A stretch of 64,000 nucleotides of DNA from Aridibacter famidurans. GTDB lineage: Bacteria; Acidobacteriota; Blastocatellia; Pyrinomonadales; Pyrinomonadaceae. Both the position numbers and the translations under genes were made by a program. The stretch covers positions 62,001 through 126,000 of the forward strand of contig JAGFIQ010000149.1 in the NCBI GenBank assembly GCA_024103495.1, written 5' to 3'. Every line of letters starts with the position of its first letter. The stretch's first letter is position 1. The notes beneath the pieces are model-generated. The model was not told the origin of the DNA. It saw nothing but the letters and a program-made list of their open reading frames with translations, and searched no databases. Positions 42,307 to 50,108 of this stretch are shown here, in pieces.

Positions 42307-43998
42307 ATGCTCCAACCCGGTTCAATACTTGAAAGCCGATACAAGATTGTTCGCCCGCTCGGGCAGGGCGGAATGGGCGCCGTCTACGAGGCGGTCGATC
42401 AGAGGTTCGGGACGCCGGTCGCGGTAAAGGAGATCCTCCTTGAGCTCGGCGCGAATGCCGACGAGGCGAAGCGCAAGATGGTGCGCGAGGCGTTCGAGCG
42501 CGAAGCAAAGGCGCTCGCCAACGCCCGGCACGAGGCTGTCCCGTTCGTTCGCGACTATTTTTCGGAAGGCGACAGCGAATTCCTAGTGATGGAACTGGTC
42601 GAAGGCGATGAGCTGGCGGAGCTGCTGGCTTCGCGCAGGGCCCCGTTTTCCGCCAGAGAAGCGCTCGGCTGGCTCGATCAGCTTCTCGACGCGCTCGATT
42701 ATCTTCACACGCTATCTCCGCCGATCGTCCATCGCGACATCAAGCCGCAAAACCTGAAGCTGAACGCAAGGGGCCGGGTGAAGCTTCTCGATTTCGGGAT
42801 CGCGAAGAGCATTGACGCGGGAAGCGCCACCGTGACGAGCCACACGTTCCTGGCCGCGACGCTGAACTACTCGCCGATCGAGCAGATCTTGCGGGTGATC
42901 GATCCGACGTTCCGCGAGTTCATCCTTCTCAGCCACAAGGAAAAAGCGGAGGCCGTGCTTTCGCAGGCGACCGACGCCAGGTGCGATATCTACGCGCTTG
43001 GAGCTACGTTTTACCACCTTCTTACCAACCGGGTCCCGGTCGATGCCACGAAACGCGCGGTCGAGGTCTGGTCGGGCAACGACGATCCGCTCGAAGCTCC
43101 TTCCTCCCTAAATCCCTCGATCCCGGAGGCTGTCTCCGCCTATCTTTTGAACTCGATGGCGATCGAGCGCGACGACCGTTTCGTGTCCGCGAGGGAAATG
43201 AGGCAGGCAATGCCCACCGGCGAAGCAAAGGCCACAGAGGAGCAGTCTTCGTTCGACGCTCCGACGGTCGCGGGTCTGCCCCCGGATACGTTTGGAGATC
43301 GCGATGACGCTCTTACCGAAAAGATGCGCGCGAAGACCGAGCATCTCCCGCTTGCGACGGGATCTTCTTCGGCGGACGACACGGTCGCGGGCGCGACGGT
43401 GGTCGATGCCGGTCCCGGCGCGACTCAAAAGGCGGACACGCTTGCGGGCGATAGCGCGAATACGTTATCGGAGCCGGCGCAAACGCGGGGTCCGGACAAG
43501 ACCCGGGACACGGGCGGAACGGACGTTTCCGAACGTCCGGGCATTTCCGCGCACGAAGCCGGGCTGGGCGAGAGTCAGGGTCCGCCGGCGTCTTTGTTAG
43601 GAGGGCGACGGTGGATCCTTCCCGCGGCGGGCGGAGCAGGGATCCTGCTCGGCGCGATATTTCTCGGAGCCGCGTGGCTGGCGATGCCCGATCCTTCGCC
43701 GCCCGATCCGCTCGCGGATACGAACTCCTCTGTCATCACGAATTCTGACGAACTTCCGCCGGTCCCGACGACCTCCGAGACCCCGTTCGAATCCTCGATT
43801 CCGGAAACGCCGATACCCGAAACGACTATGCAGCCGGCGGATACGGTACGGACGCCGGCGCCTGCTCCCACGCGAACCCCGCGCGCCGTGGCCGATCCGA
43901 CGAGGCCGCCCCGAACGCCGACCCCAAGACCGCGCACGCCGACGCCCACGCCGAAGAGAATGACGGACGACTGTCTTTACAACGGGAGGTGCCGATGA
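42307..43998 (+). CDS. Membrane Ser/Thr protein kinase (PknB-like)
   Basis: A 563-residue kinase starting with the ATG at 42307. Domain order: kinase (about 10-300) with glycine loop GQGGMG, K41, H142-R-D144, D162-F-G; a long hydrophilic segment; one membrane helix near 440-460 (GAGILLGAIFLGAAWLAM); then a Pro/Thr-rich tail of about 100 residues ending near a Cys pair (DDCLYNGRC). After the activation segment (LNYSPIEQ) there is an insert of about 33 residues (ILRVIDPTFREFILLSHKEK...) before TDARCDIYALG, not usual in PknB. The tail looks periplasmic and may be a cell-wall spacer. Its stop overlaps the next start (ATGA at 43995-43998). Confidence 0.9.
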   Translation: MLQPGSILESRYKIVRPLGQGGMGAVYEAVDQRFGTPVAVKEILLELGANADEAKRKMVREAFEREAKALANARHEAVPFVRDYFSEGDSEFLVMELVEGDELAELLASRRAPFSAREALGWLDQLLDALDYLHTLSPPIVHRDIKPQNLKLNARGRVKLLDFGIAKSIDAGSATVTSHTFLAATLNYSPIEQILRVIDPTFREFILLSHKEKAEAVLSQATDARCDIYALGATFYHLLTNRVPVDATKRAVEVWSGNDDPLEAPSSLNPSIPEAVSAYLLNSMAIERDDRFVSAREMRQAMPTGEAKATEEQSSFDAPTVAGLPPDTFGDRDDALTEKMRAKTEHLPLATGSSSADDTVAGATVVDAGPGATQKADTLAGDSANTLSEPAQTRGPDKTRDTGGTDVSERPGISAHEAGLGESQGPPASLLGGRRWILPAAGGAGILLGAIFLGAAWLAMPDPSPPDPLADTNSSVITNSDELPPVPTTSETPFESSIPETPIPETTMQPADTVRTPAPAPTRTPRAVADPTRPPRTPTPRPRTPTPTPKRMTDDCLYNGRCR

Positions 43999-45578
43999 GA
44001 ACCGGAGCCGTAAAGCGATCGACGGCAATTGTGCTGGCAATTCTATTGTCATTGGCAGCTGTGACTTCCGTTCAGTCGCGTCCATTCTCGCGTGAAAGAT
44101 TAGTGAGTGTCCTTTCTTGGATCGGCACGCATCCCGCGCCTGTCGAACAGGTACTCCGGATCGCGTTAGCGGAAGAGATCCGCAAGCAGGGCGTCGATTT
44201 CAAACCCGACACCAACGATCAGAGGATGCTCGCGGTCAGTGGCGCTACGAACGCCGAGCTTCTCGCGGTCCGGGAGTCCTTTCGCGAGACTCCGTTCACT
44301 CTCGCTCAGGTGAAGAATGCCCTCGAGGTGATCTCGGACGGGTCCGTCGACAGAGCTGTCAGAGAAAAGGTGATCGCCGACATTGAACGGCGGGGCGTGG
44401 ATTTCAGGGTAGACGGGCAGATCGAAAGGGATCTCGGGGCCCTCAGCGCAGATGAGGTATTCATCGCCTCCGTGATGAAGGGATATCGAGGGACGGATTT
44501 TCACGCGGGTTGGGTAGAAGTGGCCGAGGACCTTTACGCGATCGATGTAAATCCCGTCACTGGACGGGTTTACGTGGCAAGCAACGGAAAACCCGGCTCC
44601 CTCTGGCTCATCACTCCCGGCAATAGCCAAGTAAGCAAAGCGGCCGATATTTTTGACGACCGGGTCCCTTCGATCGTACTGGTCGATCCAGTGTCGAACC
44701 TTGTCATTGTGCCGGTGCCGGGGGACAGGAAGGTGATCACGATCGGGGGATCGGTCCCGGAAGTGAAGTTCCTGGCCCTGGCCGCCGACATTCTCGGCGG
44801 TGTTGCTGTCGATCCCGTTGCGGGATATCTGTACACGACCCTGTTCGTTCTCAAGGGAGCAGGTGCCGCGGTACAGGGGTATCAGACTCCGGTGCCGGTA
44901 CCCGAGGAGTCGGGCATAAACTCCGTGGGCCTAAGGACGGGATCACAACGCAGGATGGTCGTGGGGGAACTCGTGAGAGAGATCGCCGTTGATCCCTTGA
45001 GGAGGAAGATCCTCGCGCTTTTCGACAAAGGTGTCGCGATCATCGATGCGAGAGACGGTTCCGTCCAGAAGAAAGTGGTTATTGGAAATCGCCCCTGCGG
45101 CCTGGTCCTGAACCTTGTGGCCGGAGACGCTTTCGCGGGAGACTGCGGCTCGAGACGAATATTCCGGATCGGCTATGACGGCGCGCTTGAAGGGTCTTTC
45201 CCGGCTTCGGAGATGTCTGAAGAGATGTTCGTCGATCCCGTTTCCAAACGTCTTTTCTGGGTATCGAGGGACGGGCTGGCGTGGAGCGACTTTGAAGGAA
45301 AGGATATCTCCTCATATAAAAAGGGCTTTGCTTTCACGGGAGATCTGCCGGATGTGACCAAGCGAAGCGTTGCCGTGGACCCGTTGCGGAGTCGCGCATT
45401 TGCGGTCGCCGCCGGTAACAAGGAACTCCTTGTGATCGAGGACGGCAAAAGTGAGGTCCGGACCCTGAGTTTGCCCGGTCCGCCGAACGGATACCTTGCT
45501 CTCAACCCGGCGTCGGGAGAACTGTACGTTCCGCTTGAGAACGGGAATGTAGCGATCGTGAGAGAAGGAGCGCCTTGA
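43995..45578 (+). CDS. Secreted beta-propeller-like protein coupled to the kinase
   Basis: A 527-residue protein starting at 43995 with GGGAGG five bases upstream and a start codon overlapping the kinase stop. Signal peptide residues 1-28. About 35-165 is helical with two similar halves, each with KQGVDFKPD or RRGVDFRVD. From about 175 on, repeated units of the form A-V-D-P-x-x-G/R-x-x-Y/A-(V/A) (DVNPVTGRVYVAS, AVDPVAGYLYTTL, AVDPLRSRAFAVA, ALNPASGELYVPL) suggest a YVTN/WD-like propeller. No enzyme motif is present. Translational coupling suggests it works with the kinase, perhaps as an external sensor part. Confidence 0.75.
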   Translation: MRTGAVKRSTAIVLAILLSLAAVTSVQSRPFSRERLVSVLSWIGTHPAPVEQVLRIALAEEIRKQGVDFKPDTNDQRMLAVSGATNAELLAVRESFRETPFTLAQVKNALEVISDGSVDRAVREKVIADIERRGVDFRVDGQIERDLGALSADEVFIASVMKGYRGTDFHAGWVEVAEDLYAIDVNPVTGRVYVASNGKPGSLWLITPGNSQVSKAADIFDDRVPSIVLVDPVSNLVIVPVPGDRKVITIGGSVPEVKFLALAADILGGVAVDPVAGYLYTTLFVLKGAGAAVQGYQTPVPVPEESGINSVGLRTGSQRRMVVGELVREIAVDPLRRKILALFDKGVAIIDARDGSVQKKVVIGNRPCGLVLNLVAGDAFAGDCGSRRIFRIGYDGALEGSFPASEMSEEMFVDPVSKRLFWVSRDGLAWSDFEGKDISSYKKGFAFTGDLPDVTKRSVAVDPLRSRAFAVAAGNKELLVIEDGKSEVRTLSLPGPPNGYLALNPASGELYVPLENGNVAIVREGAP

Positions 45579-45638
45579 GACTCTTTATAAAAAAGTGCCG
45601 CGGCCGTGTACGCCCCGCGCCAGCCTGATGGAGGAAAT

Positions 45639-46148
45639 GTGAGAATTCACCGATTTGCACTGACCGTCGTTCTTTTCTTATTGCCGGCCACGGCCGTTCA
45701 TTCGCAGGCCAGGAAATGCGACGAGGCGGACTCGATCACGGGCGTGAAGAGGACCGCTTCGAAGGGATTCGAATATTTGATCTTCGAGATCCGGAGGGAC
45801 CGGGCGTCTGATTCGCCCTTTTCGCCGGAATCATACCGGGTTGAGGAAGCGGAGCCGCCGTTCACCGATTACAGCGGCGAGGAGACCATCCCGGTTTCGG
45901 GCGCGAAGTTCAGAAAGGTGACCTTCATTTCGGTCAAGCTCTATTCGAACGACGACTATTGCGAGATCGATACGGACGGATTCAAACCGGGAGATCTTGT
46001 TAAAGATCTGAAGCTTTTGTATGCGTTCGAAGGCGTTGCCGAGTTTGCCGTAGGGTTCGCGGAAGACGCTCGATTCATTTCCGGCTATTCCTACGACGCG
46101 GGCAATTTCACAAAGGTCGTGATTAAGTTCAGAAAGGCCGGAAAGTAG
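45639..46148 (+). CDS. Small secreted protein, function unknown
   Basis: A 169-residue protein from a GTG at 45639, preceded by GGAGG four bases upstream; an earlier GTG at 45606 lacks this. Signal peptide to about residue 24 (VVLFLLPATAVHSQ). The rest is a single beta-rich domain with two Cys near residue 28 and about 107. No family recognised. It follows the propeller gene by 60 bases and may belong to the same transcript as the kinase. Confidence 0.7.
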   Translation: MRIHRFALTVVLFLLPATAVHSQARKCDEADSITGVKRTASKGFEYLIFEIRRDRASDSPFSPESYRVEEAEPPFTDYSGEETIPVSGAKFRKVTFISVKLYSNDDYCEIDTDGFKPGDLVKDLKLLYAFEGVAEFAVGFAEDARFISGYSYDAGNFTKVVIKFRKAGK

Positions 46149-46178
46149 CGGGAACTTCCGCCGCCCGGATTTGCACAA

Positions 46179-46505
46179 ATGCCATTCGACACACGATCAG
46201 ACGGCACGTCGGATTCACTCAAAGAAAAGGAACATTCTGCCGATGAGCACGGTGGGTTTCAGGGGATCTGGTGTCCCGTGTGCGCCTGGAAGCCGCTTCG
46301 CACAAGCATCTGGCAGTGCGGAGGCGCCGGCCCTCCTGAGAACTTCCCCGACGGCTGCGGAACGGTCTGGAATACATTCGATACGCACGGGAGATGTCCG
46401 GGCTGCGGGCATCAGTGGAAGTACACTTCCTGTCACGGATGCCCGCGCTGGTCAGCTCACGAAGACTGGTACGAATCGGTCGACGGCGCTCATCCGGACT
46501 CCTAA
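46179..46505 (+). CDS. Cytoplasmic zinc-ribbon-like small protein
   Basis: A 108-residue protein without signal peptide. Four cysteine groups stand out: WCPVC, WQCGG, GCGTVW and RCPGCGHQW, followed by CHGCPRW. The C-x-x-C pairs suggest two zinc ribbons. No known family. It starts 30 bases after the preceding gene. Confidence 0.65.
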   Translation: MPFDTRSDGTSDSLKEKEHSADEHGGFQGIWCPVCAWKPLRTSIWQCGGAGPPENFPDGCGTVWNTFDTHGRCPGCGHQWKYTSCHGCPRWSAHEDWYESVDGAHPDS

Positions 46506-46554
46506 CCTCCCTTGATCCCTGCGTTTGCAGACGCGCATCAGCCCGAATTTCTGT

Positions 46555-46583
46555 TGACTTACCTATCCAACGGGAATATAGTC
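46555..46583 (+). promoter_or_regulatory. Promoter of the double DUF4440 gene
   Basis: TTGACT (46555-46560), a 17-base spacer and TATAGT (46578-46583), followed by CGGCGCCAC. The leader is about 150 bases and contains a GC-rich dyad near 46691-46722. Confidence 0.72.
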
Positions 46584-46738
46584 GGCGCCACACTCCTCAG
46601 TTTGTCTTCCAAGACGCAAGAGTGCGGACCTGTCCAGGTGCGGACGGGTTTGCGAACTTCTCGTTCCTGGGCATCCACACTTTGATCCGGTGTCCGCCGG
46701 CGCGGCGGCCGCCGGAACCTGCCAAGGGAGGCATCAGA

Positions 46739-47560
46739 ATGCGAATTCTCTTTTTAGTTTCGATACTCTTAGTTTCGTTCACCGGCGCGGCATTCGGCCA
46801 ATGCAGCGATGCGGACAAGGCAGCGCTCGAGGCGCTCGACAAGGCGTGGGGCGAGGCCACCCAGAAAGGCGACCGGGCAACGCTTGAGAGGTTCATCGCC
46901 GACGATTTCCGGGCGCTCCCGGGGATGGGGACAAAGGCGGAGGCCATCACCAACGCGGTGAATAATGCCCAGCAAACCGGCGGAACACCTGCCGAAAATG
47001 TTACGTGGGACCGCTACATCATCACTTGTACGCCGAACTCGGCGACCATCACTCACCGGAACGTGATCGTCTCGAATGACGGACCCGGCGGAAGAGAGCG
47101 AACGACGTGGGCTCGCAGCATACACGGGCTTGAGAAACGCGGCGGCAGGTGGCAGCTGGTAAGCACGACGGGCCACGAGATGGATGACGAGATGGCGTTG
47201 TACTATATGGACCTCGACTGGACCGACGCTAACCTGAGGCGGGACAAAGCCTGGTATGAAAGAAACTTCGCCGACGATTTCGCAAGTGTAAGCAGCACGG
47301 ACGGCAATGTATTTGACAAAGCATCGGACATCGAAGACACGATGAACAGCAAGGCGAAAACGGAGATGACCGAATCCACCAACCAGATGATAAGGGTCGA
47401 CAGGAATGTAGGCGTGGTGATCGGGATCTATCATTGGAAAGGAACTGACGAGAACGGGAAGCCGTTCGACAACCGGGTCCGGTACACGGACACATACGTC
47501 AAACGGGACGGGCGTTGGCAGGTACTTTCTACGATCTCGGTTCCGATCAAAGCGAACTGA
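46739..47560 (+). CDS. Secreted protein with two DUF4440/NTF2-like domains
   Basis: A 273-residue protein starting at 46739 with GGGAGG upstream and a signal peptide ending AFG-Q. Domain 1 (about 22-145) begins ALEALDKAWGEATQKGDRAT and contains FIADDFRAL; domain 2 (about 150-270) contains NFADDFASVSSTDGNVF and ends KRDGRWQVLSTISVPI. Both have the helix-D-(D/E)-F-strand pattern of DUF4440. Each domain ends with the GRWQ(L/V)(V/L)ST signature. It is the third DUF4440-type protein of the window. Confidence 0.82.
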   Translation: MRILFLVSILLVSFTGAAFGQCSDADKAALEALDKAWGEATQKGDRATLERFIADDFRALPGMGTKAEAITNAVNNAQQTGGTPAENVTWDRYIITCTPNSATITHRNVIVSNDGPGGRERTTWARSIHGLEKRGGRWQLVSTTGHEMDDEMALYYMDLDWTDANLRRDKAWYERNFADDFASVSSTDGNVFDKASDIEDTMNSKAKTEMTESTNQMIRVDRNVGVVIGIYHWKGTDENGKPFDNRVRYTDTYVKRDGRWQVLSTISVPIKAN

Positions 47561-47579
47561 TCAAAGAGGTCAATGAAGT

Positions 47580-47617
47580 CGCGGGGGCCGTGAAAACGGT
47601 ACCCGCGTCTTTTTCTG
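47580..47617 (+). terminator. Rho-independent terminator
   Basis: CGCGGG pairs with CCCGCG, with an inner CCGT/ACGG stem and GAAA loop, followed by TCTTTTTCTG. It ends the DUF4440 gene. Confidence 0.88.
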
Positions 47618-47737
47618 TGAAAGCGCCGCGAACCGGCTTTAGATCTCCTTCACCGCACGTCTGCCGGGGTCCGGCGGCTATTCATCTGATATCGCGAAAT
47701 CCCAAAAAACGTTTACTTTCAATGTCGGACAGTATAT

Positions 47738-47890
47738 ATGTCACACATCGCAGACCGGAATTGTGTTTCAAACCAGTACTTAGCCGAGAACCGTTTTCAG
47801 GACGGTCGCGGCGCTTACTGGCCGGCCTCTTTTCCGGATCTTCCCTCGGCGTGGCGCTGGCGGGACTTCGATCCGGTTGGTTCAAACTAG
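47738..47890 (+). CDS. Possible 50-residue small protein
   Basis: A short frame beginning MSHIADRNCV and ending DFDPVGSN, rich in aromatic residues, ending 16 bases before the next gene. It has no clear Shine-Dalgarno, and TATATA directly at the start could instead be a promoter -10 (TTTACT lies 17 bases upstream). A longer frame overlaps it in another phase. Coding is uncertain. Confidence 0.35.
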   Translation: MSHIADRNCVSNQYLAENRFQDGRGAYWPASFPDLPSAWRWRDFDPVGSN

Positions 47891-47906
47891 AGGGAAAGTG
47901 AGGTAA

Positions 47907-48452
47907 ATGGCTTATAAAGACACAAGCATCAATCTTGGGATCTCAGAGGGAGTGGACTTTAACAACGGGGTGTTCAACGTCGACCAGGCTGTAGGAGGCC
48001 CCGAGGTCGGGACCAATGCGCCCGCAGCCAATATGGTAACTGATATGCAGCTGATCTATTACTTCAGCTACATCATTTACAGGGACGGCAATAAGCAGCA
48101 TTTCCCGAGCAAGCCGGGGGAGCGGTTTGACAATACGCCGTCCCAGATGGACTACCATTCCGAGCACACAAGGCAACAGGCGTCATGGATCATCTGGCGG
48201 TTCCAGACCGATCTTCTTAAGAGAGGAAAGCCCGTTTACAGGGATGGGAGGTGCGACAAGGCTACCGGCAAGATCTCGAGCATTTCGAGGAGCCCGTATA
48301 CTATCCTGTTGTTCAACTTCTATTACGGTCACACCTGCAACGAGGCGTATGGAGAGAGCGACTGGCAATCTTACTTGATGAACGACCCCCTTTTGCCGGA
48401 GCAGTTGAGATGGGAGCTCAAGTTCCGGGACCCGGCATTGACCTGGATGTAG
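47907..48452 (+). CDS. Unrecognised 181-residue protein, possibly peptidoglycan-binding-like
   Basis: A 181-residue protein without a signal peptide; GAGG precedes the ATG closely. It is rich in Tyr, Phe and Trp. The pattern NMVTDMQLIYYFSYIIY, then WIIWRFQTDLLKRGKPV and YRDGRCDKATGK, recalls peptidoglycan-binding-type repeats (V-x-x-L-Q-x-x-L ... F-Q ... D-G-x-x-G-x-x-T), though too degenerate for a firm call. It is framed by a terminator upstream and decayed repeat DNA downstream. Function unknown. Confidence 0.6.
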   Translation: MAYKDTSINLGISEGVDFNNGVFNVDQAVGGPEVGTNAPAANMVTDMQLIYYFSYIIYRDGNKQHFPSKPGERFDNTPSQMDYHSEHTRQQASWIIWRFQTDLLKRGKPVYRDGRCDKATGKISSISRSPYTILLFNFYYGHTCNEAYGESDWQSYLMNDPLLPEQLRWELKFRDPALTWM

Positions 48453-49148
48453 CTTCGGAAACGGTTGAGGAATATCTTGGCCCAATCAAGTGTCCATCAG
48501 TTGGAGGCCGTCTGAAAAGCACGTCCGGGCGCCATTGCTTATTGTTTCACACTAAAGATCGCGCTGCCGGGAAGCATCAGTTGCCCTCGGCTTCAGCCGG
48601 GGGGGGGCTACCGGATACACACAAAAGGATAGCGTGTTTGGCTCCCAAGTGGTCGGCCGAAGCCGGCGAGATAGTCTTTTGGCCCTTTCCGTCCCCCGCT
48701 GAAGCGGGGGGCAACGAATGGTCATTTTCTCGAGATCGTGGGCTCAGATATGATGGGAGTCTGTTGTCGACCTGGATCCTCGCCGTCGCGTCAGCGACAA
48801 CCGTAACTTAGCCGTGGCCTTCAGGCCACGGTACAATCCGGAGACAGGACTCAGCCGCGTAGCGGCGTCGCCGAGCGAAACGTCGTTGCGCGACTGCTTG
48901 AAATTCGTCTACGATTCCGTGGCCTGAAGGCCACGGCTAAGATACAGCATCGCTACGCGACTAAGCGTCAACCGACCAATCCACCGTTCGAGTCGGTGTG
49001 CTCACACGATATCCGCTTTTGGCCAAGCTTTGCCCGCCTATGCAGCGCGACGCGCTCGTCTATGCGGGGTTGTGGAGCTTCTTTGATATCTCAAATTTGA
49101 AATCTGAAATTCGGCCGGATGCCGACGCGGTGTGCCAAGGAAAACTAA
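48453..49148. repeat. Gene-free region with palindromic repeats
   Basis: No convincing gene in 696 bases. It contains CCCCCGCTGAAGCGGGGGG (near 48690), two palindromes of the form CCGTGGCCTTCAGGCCACGG (48813 and, inverted, 48920) flanking about 90 bases, and GCCGCGTAGCGGC. The left part has a run of eight or nine G (around 48600). The composition resembles decayed repeat DNA. Confidence 0.75.
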
Positions 49149-50108
49149 TTACAACAGAGATGGCTTTTGATGCCTTTCAGAAGTCATCGCGAAAGAGGAT
49201 TTGGCATATATATCTACTGGACACGTCCGAACTCGACCCAGAGTACCTCTGAAAATTCCGTTGGCCTTACTGGAAACCGCAGTTCCGACCTCAAGCATAG
49301 ATTCTTTCTCGTCCAGACATTCCTCGCCGTAACGCCGACTGCTGCCAATGATTCGAGCGGCGCTTCTCTTCGCCTCAACAGATTCAACGATCATGTGAAA
49401 GCTGGAACAATCGTCAGAGTAATAGAAGCTCATACCTTTTTGGACAAGATCGCGACTCCCAACACTCAATTCAAAGATTGGGTCAGAGTCATTCTCGCTT
49501 CCCTTGTTGATCGACAGAATTCTGGCTTCGATCGCTTTCATCTTCATGATCTTTCGAAATCGTTTAGGAAGGTCAGGAAGGCCGTCCAACGGTTTCTCAA
49601 GATCATCCATTTTGAGTAAGAACCCAACAAGATTTGCCTCTGACTCAGAGTGAACTGCATACGCGAACTTCTCAAATTCGCTTGGAGGCACGAGGAAGTG
49701 GACTTCGCCCCACAGGACGGCAGCATATTCTTGAGCAACAGGTTCGACGTTCGCTTCCCCCGCCTTTAACTCGGGATCGAGGATTAGAGTGTCCCCTTTG
49801 AAACTAACACGGCCGAAGTTGACGCGTGTCGGCGCAGAGTAATGATCACTTGCATAAGCCATAAACCCCGCCTCTTCAGTCCAGACGAAGTTGTCCGGGT
49901 GATGATCGCCATAAGTATAGTGCCCTTCCCATTCGTTTATCGGTTGGTTCTTAAGCGAGTTAGAGATCAGGTCTCGCCACTTAAGAAGCTTTTTGTTTAG
50001 TTCCTCGGGAATCGGTGTCTCGCGTTGGGCGTAGGTCGCAAATGGCGCTGCAACCGCCGCGAGGAAGAGTCCAAGAGGAACGATACTCTTGCAGAGTTTG
50101 TTTATCAT
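49149..50108 (-). CDS. Secreted protein of unknown function, coupled to M16 protease
   Basis: A 319-residue protein with a signal peptide (about 1-27). Its ATG overlaps the stop of the upstream M16 gene in an ATGA at 50105-50108, indicating coupled translation. Two regions can be seen: about 30-190 (WRDLISNSL ... GYHYTYGDHH-like strands) and about 195-290 with an IEARILSINKGSE start and a G-M-S-F-Y-Y-S-D-D-C segment holding two or three Cys. Base composition is clearly lower in G+C than its neighbours. The last 35 residues look non-conserved. No family recognised. Confidence 0.7.
   Translation of the reverse strand: MINKLCKSIVPLGLFLAAVAAPFATYAQRETPIPEELNKKLLKWRDLISNSLKNQPINEWEGHYTYGDHHPDNFVWTEEAGFMAYASDHYSAPTRVNFGRVSFKGDTLILDPELKAGEANVEPVAQEYAAVLWGEVHFLVPPSEFEKFAYAVHSESEANLVGFLLKMDDLEKPLDGLPDLPKRFRKIMKMKAIEARILSINKGSENDSDPIFELSVGSRDLVQKGMSFYYSDDCSSFHMIVESVEAKRSAARIIGSSRRYGEECLDEKESMLEVGTAVSSKANGIFRGTLGRVRTCPVDIYAKSSFAMTSERHQKPSLL

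Noticed and set aside
48998..49252. 84-codon plus-strand frame
   Set aside because: It overlaps the end of the secreted protein gene on the other strand and has no ribosome site or homologous feature.
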